Shown piece after piece: positions 49,111 through 59,222 of a stretch of 64,000 nucleotides of DNA. Below the pieces are notes generated by a model. The model worked only from the letters and a program-made list of their open reading frames with translations, searched no databases and was not told where the DNA came from. Every line of letters starts with the position of its first letter. The first letter of the stretch is position 1. The position numbers and the translations under genes were made by a program. Source of the DNA: Exiguobacterium sp. 9-2 (GTDB taxonomy: Bacteria; Bacillota; Bacilli; Exiguobacteriales; Exiguobacteriaceae); contig NZ_CP142850.1 in the NCBI RefSeq assembly GCF_036287235.1, forward strand, positions 336,001 through 400,000, given 5' to 3'.

Positions 49111-51234
49111 ATGGCAATCTTTGAAGTAGCAGGACGTCGTTTCGTCGTCGAGGGGAAACGGGTCGCTCACGTCGTGACAGTCGGTGCGAACGGGAAGCTG
49201 ATTCACACCTATTTCGGTGCCAAGTTACCGTACCGGGATGATTATGAAGCATTACCGAGTCCGGTCGTCGCACACAGTTCGTTTGAATCACCAGACGGCG
49301 TCGCGACGTATGATTTCGTACCATTCGGCGAGATGTTGTACACGGAGCCAACTTTGAAATCGGAACGAGAGGACGGACAACGGATTCACCAGTTCCAGTT
49401 TGAACGCTCCGAGCAGACAGAAACGAAACTGACATTGTGGCTTTTTGATTCCTTGCAGGAGATGCGTGTCGGAGTGCAATATGAACTGTTTGAAGATTAC
49501 GATATCATCGGTCGTTCGATTGTCGTCGAAAATACAGGACGATTACCTGTTCGTTTAACAGCAGCCCAGTCCTTTGCGATGGGACGTTGGCATCAACCGA
49601 ATTTAAAACTGCATCACTTCGCTGGGATGTGGACAGGTGAGTTCAAGAAACAAATCACACCGGTGACACCAGGACGCCAGACGATTGAAAGTCGGCGCGG
49701 GGTGACGAGTCATCAAGCGAATCCTTGGTTCGCACTCGAGCAGGATGCGACAGAAGACGGCGGTGAAGTCGTTTACGGACATTTTGCCTATTCGGGTAAC
49801 TGGGCGATTCACGTCGAACAAGATGCGTTTGGTTTCGTTCAGCTATCGGGTGGCATGAATCCGTTTGATTTCAGTTGGAAACTATCACATCAACAACAGT
49901 TGACGACACCGACGTTCTACATCGGGTATGCGGACGGTTTCGCAGATATGAGCGCCCATGCGCATGCGTTCCAACGTGATGTCATCATGCCGCGTGCGAC
50001 TGATCGTCCAGTTCTCTATAATTCATGGGAAGCGACCTATTTCGATGTGACGGAATCTGGTCAACGTGAACTCGTCGATCTTGCAGCAGGAATCGGCTGT
50101 GAACTGTTTGTCGTCGATGACGGTTGGTTCGGTGAACGCCATTCCGATCAAGCGGGACTCGGGGACTGGCAAGTCAATCGGGAAAAGTTTCCGAATGGTC
50201 TAGAGCCTTTGATCTCATATGTGAAACAACAAGGGTTACAGTTCGGGCTATGGGTCGAACCGGAGATGGTCAATCCGGATTCTGATCTATACCGGGCGCA
50301 TCCGGATTGGATTTATCATGCACGGGATGCGGTTCGGACGACGTCACGGAATCAATACGTCTTAAATCTAGGATTACCAGAAGTTGAGCAATTCATTCTC
50401 GAGATGATGGATGACTTGCTGACGCATCACGCGATCGACTACATCAAATGGGACATGAACCGTGCCTTCTCGGAACCGGGTGTTCCAAAAGACCAGACGG
50501 ATCGCCAACAGGAATTATGGAAACGTCACGTCGATGCATTGTACCGGATCTTTGATGAATTGCGTCGCTTGCATCCGACGGTCGACTTCGAAGCCTGTGC
50601 CGGTGGTGGCGGACGAATTGATCTCGGGATCCTCGCACGGACGGAGCAAGTCTGGACAAGTGATAACACGGATCCACTCGATCGCTTACAAATTCAGCAT
50701 GACTTCTCTTACGCTTATAACGCGAAGATGATGAGCTGCTGGGTAACGGACGGACCGAACTGGTTAAATGGACGCAACGTGCCACTTGCGACACGCTTCG
50801 TCTCCTCGATGCAAGGAACGCTCGGGATCGGTGGTAACTTAAGCGAGTGGTCGACGGATGAGTTAGCGGAAGCAAAAGGCTGGATCGAGACCTATCAAGC
50901 GATTCGTCCGACAATCCAACGCGGCATCCAGTACCGTCTTTCATCCTTCACACAACAGACACCAAGCGTCATGCAGTATACATCGGAAGAAGAAACAGTC
51001 TTGCTCGCGATCGCGCCACTTCGGCAATACGGAATACATCAGTATCACTTCAAGCTAAAAGGACTCGACCCAACAATGCGCTACCAAGTCGAGGACCGGA
51101 CGTTAAGCGGTGCCTACTTGATGCAACAAGGCTTGACGTTCTCATACACGACGGATTATGAAGCCCGCTGTCTGCGGATTCAGCCGGTCCATCGTGCGCT
51201 CTCACTACTCGAATCAAAGGAGACGATCGTATGA
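49111..51234 (+). CDS. GH36 alpha-galactosidase
   Basis: 707 residues, cytoplasmic. Nucleophile Asp448 in YIKWDMNR and acid/base Asp518 in WTSDNTDPLDR; the substrate loop CAGGGGRIDLG lies between them, as in group-I GH36 enzymes of bacilli. It releases alpha-linked galactose from melibiose or raffinose-type sugars. ATG at 49111 with AAGGAGG. It overlaps galK by four bases (ATGA), so galactose release and phosphorylation are translationally linked. Confidence 0.95.
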   Translation: MAIFEVAGRRFVVEGKRVAHVVTVGANGKLIHTYFGAKLPYRDDYEALPSPVVAHSSFESPDGVATYDFVPFGEMLYTEPTLKSEREDGQRIHQFQFERSEQTETKLTLWLFDSLQEMRVGVQYELFEDYDIIGRSIVVENTGRLPVRLTAAQSFAMGRWHQPNLKLHHFAGMWTGEFKKQITPVTPGRQTIESRRGVTSHQANPWFALEQDATEDGGEVVYGHFAYSGNWAIHVEQDAFGFVQLSGGMNPFDFSWKLSHQQQLTTPTFYIGYADGFADMSAHAHAFQRDVIMPRATDRPVLYNSWEATYFDVTESGQRELVDLAAGIGCELFVVDDGWFGERHSDQAGLGDWQVNREKFPNGLEPLISYVKQQGLQFGLWVEPEMVNPDSDLYRAHPDWIYHARDAVRTTSRNQYVLNLGLPEVEQFILEMMDDLLTHHAIDYIKWDMNRAFSEPGVPKDQTDRQQELWKRHVDALYRIFDELRRLHPTVDFEACAGGGGRIDLGILARTEQVWTSDNTDPLDRLQIQHDFSYAYNAKMMSCWVTDGPNWLNGRNVPLATRFVSSMQGTLGIGGNLSEWSTDELAEAKGWIETYQAIRPTIQRGIQYRLSSFTQQTPSVMQYTSEEETVLLAIAPLRQYGIHQYHFKLKGLDPTMRYQVEDRTLSGAYLMQQGLTFSYTTDYEARCLRIQPVHRALSLLESKETIV

Positions 51235-52403
51235 CAGACCAGACGTTAGAAGCACAATTTGAACAGCGGTTTGGCTCACCGTCGACGCATCGCTTTTTTG
51301 CCCCAGGTCGGATCAATTTAATCGGTGAGCATACGGATTACAATGGCGGTCACGTCTTTCCATGTGCGTTGACGTTCGGTACGCATGCGATCGCGCGAAA
51401 ACGAGACGATCAACGTTTCCGCTTCTACTCGCTGAATTTTGAGCAGGACGGCATCATCGAAGTCGCACTCGAAGAACTGGCGTATGACGCGAAGCACGGT
51501 TGGGCGAACTATGCGAAGGGTATGATTACAGTCTTACAGGAAGCAGGGTACCGAATCGATTCAGGATGTGACATCCTGATTCAAGGTGACATCCCGAACG
51601 GAGCCGGTCTTTCGTCATCCGCTTCACTTGAACTCGTCATCGGAGTCTTGCTCGATCGATTGTATGGATTAGACATTCCACTTCTTGATCTCGTTCGGTT
51701 TGGTCAACAGGTCGAAAACCGTTATATCGGCGTCAATAGTGGTATCATGGATCAATTTGCGATCGGTATGGGGAAAGCGGGAGCGGGATTGTTGCTCGAT
51801 TGTGAAACGCTCGACTATACGTATGCTCCACTCGATTTGACGGGATATACGATCATCATCATGAATACGAACAAACGCCGTGAACTGGCAGATTCGAAAT
51901 ATAATGAACGTCGGGCGGAATGTGAGGCAGCACTCGCTTATCTCAATCAGTTCACATCACGGGAAACGCTTGGAAAATGGACGACGTCAGAATTCACGAA
52001 AGTCGCATGGGAAGACGAAATCTTGATGCGTCGTGCCCGACACGCGATTTCAGAAAATGAACGAACACTTCAAGCACTAGCGGCACTCGAAGCGGGAGAA
52101 CTGAAGACGTTCGGTCAGTTGATGAATGCTTCACACGTCTCGTTACGGGAAGATTATGAAGTGACAGGGATTGAACTCGATACACTCGTCGAAGCCGCTT
52201 GGGAGCAACCGGGCGTGCTCGGTGCACGGATGACAGGTGCTGGTTTTGGTGGCTGTGCGATTGCGATCGTTGAAGACGAGGCAGTCGACGCGTTCAAACA
52301 AGCTGTCGGCGAACAATATGAAGCAAGGATCGGTTACCCAGCGACGTTCTATACAGCGACGGTCGGTGACGGAGCACGTGAAATCGAACGGGAGGTCATC
52401 TAA
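51231..52403 (+). CDS. galK: galactokinase
   Basis: 390 residues of the GHMP family: the galactokinase signature PGRINLIGEHTDYNGG at about 25-40, the ATP loop GDIPNGAGLSSSAS at about 120-133, and the third motif GARMTGAGFGGCAIAIV near 332. It phosphorylates galactose at C1 using ATP, the first step of the Leloir pathway. ATG at 51231 overlaps the alpha-galactosidase stop; galE starts on the base after its own stop codon. Confidence 0.96.
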   Translation: MTDQTLEAQFEQRFGSPSTHRFFAPGRINLIGEHTDYNGGHVFPCALTFGTHAIARKRDDQRFRFYSLNFEQDGIIEVALEELAYDAKHGWANYAKGMITVLQEAGYRIDSGCDILIQGDIPNGAGLSSSASLELVIGVLLDRLYGLDIPLLDLVRFGQQVENRYIGVNSGIMDQFAIGMGKAGAGLLLDCETLDYTYAPLDLTGYTIIIMNTNKRRELADSKYNERRAECEAALAYLNQFTSRETLGKWTTSEFTKVAWEDEILMRRARHAISENERTLQALAALEAGELKTFGQLMNASHVSLREDYEVTGIELDTLVEAAWEQPGVLGARMTGAGFGGCAIAIVEDEAVDAFKQAVGEQYEARIGYPATFYTATVGDGAREIEREVI

Positions 52404-53402
52404 ATGGCAACTTTAGTCGTAGGTGGAGCTGGTTATATCGGCTCCCATGCTGTCTATCAATTGATTGATGCCGGAAAGGATGTCGTCGTCATCGACCATC
52501 TGCAGTCCGGTCACCGTGAAGCGGTTCATCCGCGGGCACGTCTATATGAAGGAGACATACGCGATCGTGCTTTTCTCGATCGCGTCTTTACGGAAGAGAC
52601 GATTGAGCAGGTCATCCATTTCGCTGCTTTTTCACTCGTTGGCGAGTCGATGACGGAACCATTACGCTACTTTGATAACAACGTTTACGGGACACAAGTG
52701 TTGCTCGAAGCGATGATTGCCCATGACATTAAACAGATCGTCTTTTCTTCGACGGCAGCCACATACGGTGAACAGGAGCAGATGCCGATTCTCGAAACAG
52801 CAGAAACGCGTCCGACGAATGCCTATGGTGAGACGAAGTTGATGATGGAGAAGATGATGCGATGGTCTGAACAAGCATATGGCTTACGTTATGTCGCATT
52901 ACGTTACTTCAACGTTGCCGGTGCGCGCGTAACAGGAGAAATCGGGGAAGATCATACGCCGGAAACCCATCTAATCCCGCTCGTCCTCGAAGTTGCCAAC
53001 CGACAACGGTCAGAAATTTCGATCTATGGCGATGATTATCCAACGCCTGACGGTACCTGTATTCGTGATTACATCCATGTCGAGGACTTGATCGACGCCC
53101 ATATGCGAGCACTTGATTATTTGGCTGATGGAAACGAGAGTACGGTCTTTAACCTCGGTTCAAGCCAAGGGTTTTCAGTTCGGGAAATCATTGAAGCAGC
53201 CCGTCGCGTGACGGGACATCCGATTCCAGAACGGATCATTGAACGTCGTGCAGGGGATCCGAGTATCTTAATCGCCGGATCTGCCAAAGCAAAAGAAGTT
53301 CTCGGCTGGACACCACAACGTACCGACATCGAAACGATCATCCGTGATGCTTGGAATTGGCATGCGCACAATCCAGAAGGGTACCGGACGAGCGTTCGTT
53401 AA
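52404..53402 (+). CDS. galE: UDP-glucose 4-epimerase
   Basis: 332 residues of the short-chain dehydrogenase fold. NAD-binding GGAGYIGSH at residues 7-15, the Ser/Tyr-x3-Lys catalytic set in SSTAATYG and NAYGETKLMME, and the late GTCIRDYIHVEDL motif. It interconverts UDP-galactose and UDP-glucose. ATG at 52404 is directly next to the galK stop; GGGAGG inside galK serves as the ribosome site. Confidence 0.96.
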   Translation: MATLVVGGAGYIGSHAVYQLIDAGKDVVVIDHLQSGHREAVHPRARLYEGDIRDRAFLDRVFTEETIEQVIHFAAFSLVGESMTEPLRYFDNNVYGTQVLLEAMIAHDIKQIVFSSTAATYGEQEQMPILETAETRPTNAYGETKLMMEKMMRWSEQAYGLRYVALRYFNVAGARVTGEIGEDHTPETHLIPLVLEVANRQRSEISIYGDDYPTPDGTCIRDYIHVEDLIDAHMRALDYLADGNESTVFNLGSSQGFSVREIIEAARRVTGHPIPERIIERRAGDPSILIAGSAKAKEVLGWTPQRTDIETIIRDAWNWHAHNPEGYRTSVR

Positions 53403-53432
53403 TAGAGAGACAGAATGAGGAGAGTGACGGCG

Positions 53433-54929
53433 ATGAATGAACTCATCCAACAGTTAGTAGCGCAAGCGATCCAGAAACGCTTGATTGAACCGGAAGATGC
53501 GATCTACGCCCGGAACCGGATTCTAGCACGAGTCGGTCAAGATGACTTTGAAGAAATGACCGACGTACCATCTCGCCCGATTCCCGATATATTGGATGAC
53601 ATGATTGAAGTGTTGATCACGAATGGACAGTTACCGGCACGTCTTGAAGACAAAGAGCAGTTCGCAGCAGATGTGATGGACATCTTCGTTGCCCGTCCAT
53701 CTGACGTGACGGCGGCATTCCGCCGTCTATACGCTGAATCACCGGTAGCGGCAACAGATTACTTCTATCAACTGAGCCAAGCGAGTAACTACATCCAAAC
53801 GAAACGGATCGCTAAAAATAAACGGTATCAAGCAGAGACGGCTTACGGGACGATCGATGTCACGATCAACTTATCGAAGCCGGAAAAAGATCCACGTGAA
53901 ATCGCGGCAGCTCGGACGGAAGCACCGACGACGTCGAACTATCCGACCTGTCTGTTGTGCGTCGAAAACGTCGGCTACGCGGGCCGTGCGAATCACCCAG
54001 CCCGTGCGAATCACCGAATCGTTCCGCTAACACTGCTGGAAGAACCGTGGGCATTACAATACTCACCGTACGTCTATTACAACGAACATAGCATCATCCT
54101 GTCGCAGGAACATCGTGACATGGTCATCAATCGGGATGCCTTTGCACGTCTGATTGCCTTCGTTGAGCAGTTTCCACATTACTTCGCTGGTTCGAACGCT
54201 GACCTGCCGATTGTTGGTGGATCGATCCTGACGCATGATCATTATCAGGGCGGACGCTATACGTTTGCGATGGACCGAGCAAAAACTTTAACATCCTTTA
54301 CGTTCCCGGATCAGCCGACAGTCACTGGGGAGACATTACACTGGCCACTGAGTGTGTTGCGTCTGAAGAGTAAAGATGCGTCGGCATTACTCAATGCTGC
54401 GACGACCGTCTATGAGACATGGTTGACGTACACGGATGAGAGTCAAGAGATTCGTTCACATACTGGTGAGACGCGACACAATACAGTGACGCCGATCGCC
54501 CGTCAACGTGATGGACAATTCGAGCTCGATCTCGTCTTACGGAACAACCGGACGTCAGCAGAACATCCGGACGGTATTTTCCATACGCATGCCGATATTC
54601 ACCACATCAAGCGAGAAAATATCGGTTTGATCGAAGTGATGGGACTAGCAGTCTTACCGGCACGCCTGCTTCAAGAGTTGCAACAGGTCGAACAGTTCAT
54701 CACAGGTGAAGTCGACGAAGTAGCTGTCGCTCATGCTGACTGGGCGCAAGAACTAAAACAAGCGTATGTCGGACAACATGTCACGACATACGTCGAGCAA
54801 GCGGTCGCTGCGAAATTCGTACGTGGTCTCGAAGACTGTGGCGTCTTTAAACAGACAGAGGAAGGTCAGGCGGCGTTCGGGCGATTCGTTCAACTCGTGA
54901 CGCGCCAACCAGTGGAGGAACAACGATGA
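53433..54929 (+). CDS. galT: UDP-glucose--hexose-1-phosphate uridylyltransferase, class II
   Basis: 498 residues, the long Firmicutes type (class II), unlike the about 350-residue E. coli GalT. Markers: YPTCLLCVENVGYAGR, and GSILTHDHYQGGR in the active-site region with its conserved histidines. It swaps UMP from UDP-glucose to galactose-1-phosphate. ATG at 53433 is taken (AGGAG 10 nt upstream); the ATG at 53415 is possible but adds six unconserved residues. It overlaps galM by four bases. Confidence 0.94.
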   Translation: MNELIQQLVAQAIQKRLIEPEDAIYARNRILARVGQDDFEEMTDVPSRPIPDILDDMIEVLITNGQLPARLEDKEQFAADVMDIFVARPSDVTAAFRRLYAESPVAATDYFYQLSQASNYIQTKRIAKNKRYQAETAYGTIDVTINLSKPEKDPREIAAARTEAPTTSNYPTCLLCVENVGYAGRANHPARANHRIVPLTLLEEPWALQYSPYVYYNEHSIILSQEHRDMVINRDAFARLIAFVEQFPHYFAGSNADLPIVGGSILTHDHYQGGRYTFAMDRAKTLTSFTFPDQPTVTGETLHWPLSVLRLKSKDASALLNAATTVYETWLTYTDESQEIRSHTGETRHNTVTPIARQRDGQFELDLVLRNNRTSAEHPDGIFHTHADIHHIKRENIGLIEVMGLAVLPARLLQELQQVEQFITGEVDEVAVAHADWAQELKQAYVGQHVTTYVEQAVAAKFVRGLEDCGVFKQTEEGQAAFGRFVQLVTRQPVEEQR

Positions 54930-55930
54930 CACGACTACTTGAGAAAGAGTTGATTCGACATACATTACGTCAGGAAGGCATCGAAGTGACACTCTGGAAC
55001 TATGGCGGCATTATTCAGGACATCCGGACGATTGATCGGGATGGTCATTTGGAAAGCGTCGTCTTAGGTCTAGAGACGGTGAAAGACTATCAACAACACT
55101 CGCCGTACTTCGGGGCAATCGTCGGACGCGTTGCTGGTCGAATCGGACAGGCACGTTTCGAAGTAGAGGGAAAAGTCTATCCGCTCGTCGCAAATGACGG
55201 GGCGAATCATCTGCATGGTGGAATTCACGGATTTGATCAAGCGTGGTTTGATGTCATCGAAGCGACGGATACATTATTCCATTTGCGCTTAAAAAGTCCA
55301 AACGGAGAAGAAGGTTATCCGGGAACAGTTACACTTGATGTGTTTTATCGACTAAAAGATACGACATTGACACTTGAGATGTCGGCGGTGACGGATCAGA
55401 CGACACCACTCAATCTGACGAATCATACGTATTTCAATCTATCTGGAAATGCAAAGCGAGATGTGTTAGATCATGTCTTGACGTTACCAAGCGACTGCTA
55501 CTTACCGGTCCAGCCAGACGGCTTACCGACAGGGGAACAACGGGATGTCTCCGGAACCCCGTTTGATTTCCGGAACGGTCAGTCGATTCGTGACGGGATT
55601 ACGCTTGAGCATCCCGAGACGATTGCTGTTGGAAACGGCTACGATCATCCCTTCGTGTTGCGGGATGACACACTTCGACTTGAAGATCCGGTGTCCGGTC
55701 GTTTCGTCGACGTGACAACGAATCAGCCGGCGGTCGTGCTCTATACCGGAACGCAACTACTGACCGATTATACGGTTCATGGTGTTCCTGCTCGACCATC
55801 ACTTGGTTTATGCCTTGAAGTACAAGTGCATCCGAATGCAGTCCATGAACCCGATTTTCCATCGATCTTGTTATCACCTGGTGAGACCTACCACTGGAAA
55901 ACAGCTTATCATTTTAGTGTAGTATCTTGA
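54926..55930 (+). CDS. galM: aldose 1-epimerase (galactose mutarotase)
   Basis: 334 residues of the galactose mutarotase superfamily. The catalytic histidines lie in NHLHGG (about residues 93-98) and in NLTNHTYFNLSG, and the glutamate in LGLCLEVQVHPNA. It converts beta- to alpha-galactose, the form galactokinase accepts, which matters when a beta-galactosidase supplies the sugar. ATGA overlap with galT; last gene of the operon, with a strong terminator after it. Confidence 0.95.
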   Translation: MTRLLEKELIRHTLRQEGIEVTLWNYGGIIQDIRTIDRDGHLESVVLGLETVKDYQQHSPYFGAIVGRVAGRIGQARFEVEGKVYPLVANDGANHLHGGIHGFDQAWFDVIEATDTLFHLRLKSPNGEEGYPGTVTLDVFYRLKDTTLTLEMSAVTDQTTPLNLTNHTYFNLSGNAKRDVLDHVLTLPSDCYLPVQPDGLPTGEQRDVSGTPFDFRNGQSIRDGITLEHPETIAVGNGYDHPFVLRDDTLRLEDPVSGRFVDVTTNQPAVVLYTGTQLLTDYTVHGVPARPSLGLCLEVQVHPNAVHEPDFPSILLSPGETYHWKTAYHFSVVS

Positions 55931-55980
55931 AATAAGCCCCGCTTCCCGTGTCCAATTGGACAGGGAAGCGGGGCTTATTT
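55930..55980. terminator. terminator of the galactoside operon, bidirectional
   Basis: An 18-bp stem (55930-55947 with 55963-55980) with extra pairing TGTCC/GGACA inside; A and T runs on both sides. Next gene is convergent. Confidence 0.93.
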
Positions 55981-56010
55981 GTGGTAGAACAGGGAAGGAA
56001 AAGTTTCAAT

Positions 56011-56517
56011 TCACAGACGTTGCTCGAGCGCGAGTAGCGTCCGCTTCATATTCAGTCCGCCATGATAGCCGAGCAAATCGCCTTTTTTGCCGATAATCCG
56101 GTGACACGGGATCGCAAGCAGTAATCGATTTTTGCCGATTGCCGTGCCAATCGCGCGAGTCGCGTTCGGTCGGAAAAGACGTTCCGCGATATCGGAGTAG
56201 GTGGCGGTTTGACCGTACGGTACCGCACGTAGAGCATGCCAGACTTCAAGTTGAAACGGAGTACCGACTGGTGCGATTGGAAAGGAGAGTGTCGTCGACT
56301 GCTGATTCAAGTAGGCCAGCAGTTGCTCCGTATATGGAGCAAGCGCGGTATCAGAAGCAATTCGTTCCGCCCGAGGCAAGTGTTTCCGCGACCAGTCGTC
56401 GAATAAATCCTCCGGTTCATCCCAAGCACCGACATAACAGAGACCATCCGCTGTAGCGGCGACCGGAAACGTATGGGTGTTCCATTGCATGCGAGTGAAG
56501 TACAGTTCCATGACCAT
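56011..56517 (-). CDS. ogt: methylated-DNA--protein-cysteine methyltransferase
   Basis: 168 residues. The alkyl acceptor cysteine is in IPCHRIIG, preceded by TPFQLEVWHALRAVPYGQTATYSDIA and the Asn/Arg block RPNATRAIGTAIGKN, all standard for the DNA-binding domain of O6-alkylguanine transferases. It repairs O6-methylguanine by a one-use transfer. Start ATG at 56517 (M-V-M-E...) or 56511; the AAAGGA site fits both. Downstream of the keto-acid operon, probably separated by the stem-loop at 56554. Confidence 0.93.
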   Translation of the reverse strand: MVMELYFTRMQWNTHTFPVAATADGLCYVGAWDEPEDLFDDWSRKHLPRAERIASDTALAPYTEQLLAYLNQQSTTLSFPIAPVGTPFQLEVWHALRAVPYGQTATYSDIAERLFRPNATRAIGTAIGKNRLLLAIPCHRIIGKKGDLLGYHGGLNMKRTLLALEQRL

Positions 56518-56553
56518 ATTTTCCTTTCTACACGAAATGAAGTGACGCATCCC

Positions 56554-56586
56554 AAAGAGGTGCTTTTTGCGCAGAGGCACCTCTTT
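56554..56586 (-). terminator. stem-loop ending the branched-chain keto-acid operon
   Basis: AAAGAGGTGC and GCACCTCTTT pair around 13 bases; on the minus strand the T-run is short (CTCTTTGGG), so read-through into ogt is possible. Confidence 0.6.
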
Positions 56587-56589
56587 TGA

Positions 56590-57987
56590 TTACGCGCGCG
56601 AACCGACCTGTTGCCGCGGTGGAAGGTGGATCGATTGACCGAATAAGGATTCCATCGATTCCGTCAAGGCTTCGACCCTACTCGGATGTGCCATGACAGG
56701 GAAGAGGAGATCTTCTCGTTTCGCTGTCAGTTCCAGTGCTTGGGTGAATTGACCGACGAGACGATGAGCATCGTCTCCTATCATATGAATACCAAGGATC
56801 AGTGATGTCTGTTCGTCAGCGATGACCTTGACGAACCCACTGCCACCTTCAATCGTCGTCGTTCCGTTTGCATTTAGTGGGAACTGTCCACTCTGAACAG
56901 TATGTCCGGCTTCACGGGCTTCCTGTTCCGTCATCCCGACCGAAGCAATCGGAGGAAACGTTCGCAGAACGGTAGGATAATACGGTGTCGTCGGATCGAC
57001 GTCTTGACCGGACAAGTGAGCTGCTGTCCGCTTCGCTTCGTGAATCGCACGAGTGGCGAACTGTGGACCCGGTGTGACATCACCGATCGCGTAAATATGC
57101 GGTTGATTCGTTTGTCCGTATGCGTCGACGGTGATCGTCCCGTCTTCTGCAAGCGTCACACCGATCCGTTCGAGACCGAGCGTCAAACTGTTCGGAATCC
57201 GGGAAAGGGATTGGAACAGATAGGTGCCCTGATAGGTGACTTCTTCACCGTTTTTCATGACCGTGACGGTCGCGTCCATTGAAGCATCGATCCGTGTCAC
57301 GACATCCGGCACGAGACGGATTTTTTGTTTTTTGAATGTCCGCTTCAGTTCCTTTTCAAGGCTTGGCTCGAGTGATAAGCGATCCGCAAACAACGTCACC
57401 TCTGTACCGAGCGCATGGAAACAGGCTGCGGCTTCAAGTGCTAATGTGTCGGAGCCAATGATCAATAAACTGTCTGGTAACTGCTCGAGTTGATAAAGCT
57501 GTTCGGCATTCAGTCGGCACGATTCCTCGTGCTGGATGCTGTGACTACCGGTCGCGATGATGACATCTTGGAATCGATACGTATCGAACTGATGTCCCGA
57601 CTCAACACCGATCCGGTCTTCTGACAGAAAGGAAGCTGCACCAGAAATATGCTCGATTTGATTCGCCTGACAGAGGGCGACGACACCTTGACGTAATTGC
57701 TGCACGACACGATTGCGGTAAGCATTCAGTTTACTGAAGTCATGGACAGTAGGGGTGGTGAATCCAAGGTCTTCAAGATGAGGCAAGCGTAACATTTCTT
57801 CTGCCGCATGCGCATAAACCTTGGACGGGATACAGCCTCGGTTCAAACAAAGTCCACCGAGTTCAGCTTGTTCAATCAGTGTCACCTTACGACCGCCTTG
57901 CGCAGCACGGATCGCTGCCGTGTAACCTGCGGGACCCCCACCGATGATCAGGAGATCCCGTTCTTGTGTAAGTTCGCCAACAACCAT
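56590..57987 (-). CDS. lpdV: dihydrolipoyl dehydrogenase (E3) of the branched-chain complex
   Basis: 465 residues. FAD-binding LLIIGGGPAGYTAAIRAAQ, the redox pair in GGLCLNRGCIPSK, an NAD-binding Rossmann segment, and the dimer-domain VMAHPSRVEALTES with the catalytic His (HPS in place of the usual HPT). It reoxidises the lipoyl arm of E2 with NAD. The start at 57987 (ATG, then VVGELTQERD) directly follows the E2 stop by one base. Operon context makes it the E3 of the branched-chain 2-oxo acid dehydrogenase rather than of the pyruvate complex. Confidence 0.94.
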   Translation of the reverse strand: MVVGELTQERDLLIIGGGPAGYTAAIRAAQGGRKVTLIEQAELGGLCLNRGCIPSKVYAHAAEEMLRLPHLEDLGFTTPTVHDFSKLNAYRNRVVQQLRQGVVALCQANQIEHISGAASFLSEDRIGVESGHQFDTYRFQDVIIATGSHSIQHEESCRLNAEQLYQLEQLPDSLLIIGSDTLALEAAACFHALGTEVTLFADRLSLEPSLEKELKRTFKKQKIRLVPDVVTRIDASMDATVTVMKNGEEVTYQGTYLFQSLSRIPNSLTLGLERIGVTLAEDGTITVDAYGQTNQPHIYAIGDVTPGPQFATRAIHEAKRTAAHLSGQDVDPTTPYYPTVLRTFPPIASVGMTEQEAREAGHTVQSGQFPLNANGTTTIEGGSGFVKVIADEQTSLILGIHMIGDDAHRLVGQFTQALELTAKREDLLFPVMAHPSRVEALTESMESLFGQSIHLPPRQQVGSRA

Positions 57988-57988
57988 G

Positions 57989-59209
57989 TTAGATCAACTC
58001 CAAAAGTAGGGTAGTCGGATGTTCAATCAGTGAAACGAATCGATTTGTAAAGGCAACGGCCGTTGCCCCGTCTGCGACGCGATGATCGAACGACATCGAC
58101 AAATTCATCATCGAGCGGACGACGATTTGATCGTCTTCATCGACACAGGCTCGTTTTTTCGTCTTGTGGAAGGCAATCAATGCCGTTTCCGGATAGTTGA
58201 TGATTGGCGTAGCCCCCGTACTGCCCAGTGGACCAACATTGCTCATCGTAAAGGTACTTGGCTTTAAGTCCGCTGCACGTAAGGCACCGTTTTGAGCACG
58301 TTGTTGCAACGAAATCAGTTGATCATGCAATTCCGTCAGTGAGAGCCGATCGGCATGACGGATGACTGGCACCATTAACCCGTCTGGTGTCTCGGTTGCC
58401 ATGCCAAAGTGGAAATCCTGCTCTAATCGAATACATTCATTCGCTTCATCGAGTTTGGCATGGAAGACGGGATAGTCTTTTAAGGCAACGATCAAGGCTT
58501 TGATGAAGAAAGCATTGATGTTGATATTTCGTCCAGCGGTTTTCCATTCTGCGCGCAGGGCGAGCAAGCGCGTCATGTCAACTTCTTCAAAGTGGGTGAC
58601 GTGCGGAATCGTGTACAGCGACTGGGTCATCTTTTTCGCGATTTGCTTACGAATGCCGCGGAACGGAATCGTTTCCGGTGGCGTTTGTTGTTGCGTGACC
58701 TCCTCTTCGACGACGGATGGAACCGTCTCCTGTGGAGCAACTGCAGCATTGACGAAGCGAAGGACATCGTCCTCTGAAACTCGACCTGATGGATCCGAAG
58801 CCGTCACAGCTTCGATATCAATCCCGTGGTCACGAGCAAGTTTTCGTGTATAAGGTGTCGCTAGGACACGTTTTGATGGAGATGCTTGAGCAGGTGGGGC
58901 CGCGACAGCGACAGGCGCTGGTTCAGATACGCGCGACACTTCAGGTTTTACCGCGACCGGCACTTCAGAAGCGTTACTTGCTTCGATGTGCAACAACGTC
59001 GTACCGACTTGCACCGTCTGACCGACCGGAATGATGATCTCCTTGACGATTCCGGAGACAGGAGCCGGTAGTTCAGCGACCATCTTATCGGTCGCAACCT
59101 CAACGACCGGTTGATCGGTCGTGACGTGGTCTCCGACTTGAACGAGATAATGCGCGATTTCACCTTCCGTCATACCTTCCCCGACATCATGTAACTTGAC
59201 TTCGATCAT
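57989..59209 (-). CDS. bkdB: branched-chain 2-oxo acid dehydrogenase E2 (lipoyl acyltransferase)
   Basis: 406 residues: a lipoyl domain (1-78) with the modified lysine in VATDKMVAEL, an Ala/Pro/Val-rich linker, a subunit-binding domain (about 107-145: ATPYTRKLARDHGIDIEAV), a second linker and the catalytic domain ending SMSFDHRVADGA. It moves the acyl group from E1 to CoA. The ATG at 59209 with AAGGAG 9 nt upstream removes the 36 unconserved residues of the longer frame. The complex makes isobutyryl-, isovaleryl- and 2-methylbutyryl-CoA, primers for branched fatty acids. Confidence 0.94.
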   Translation of the reverse strand: MIEVKLHDVGEGMTEGEIAHYLVQVGDHVTTDQPVVEVATDKMVAELPAPVSGIVKEIIIPVGQTVQVGTTLLHIEASNASEVPVAVKPEVSRVSEPAPVAVAAPPAQASPSKRVLATPYTRKLARDHGIDIEAVTASDPSGRVSEDDVLRFVNAAVAPQETVPSVVEEEVTQQQTPPETIPFRGIRKQIAKKMTQSLYTIPHVTHFEEVDMTRLLALRAEWKTAGRNININAFFIKALIVALKDYPVFHAKLDEANECIRLEQDFHFGMATETPDGLMVPVIRHADRLSLTELHDQLISLQQRAQNGALRAADLKPSTFTMSNVGPLGSTGATPIINYPETALIAFHKTKKRACVDEDDQIVVRSMMNLSMSFDHRVADGATAVAFTNRFVSLIEHPTTLLLELI

Positions 59210-59222
59210 GGGACTCAGCTCC

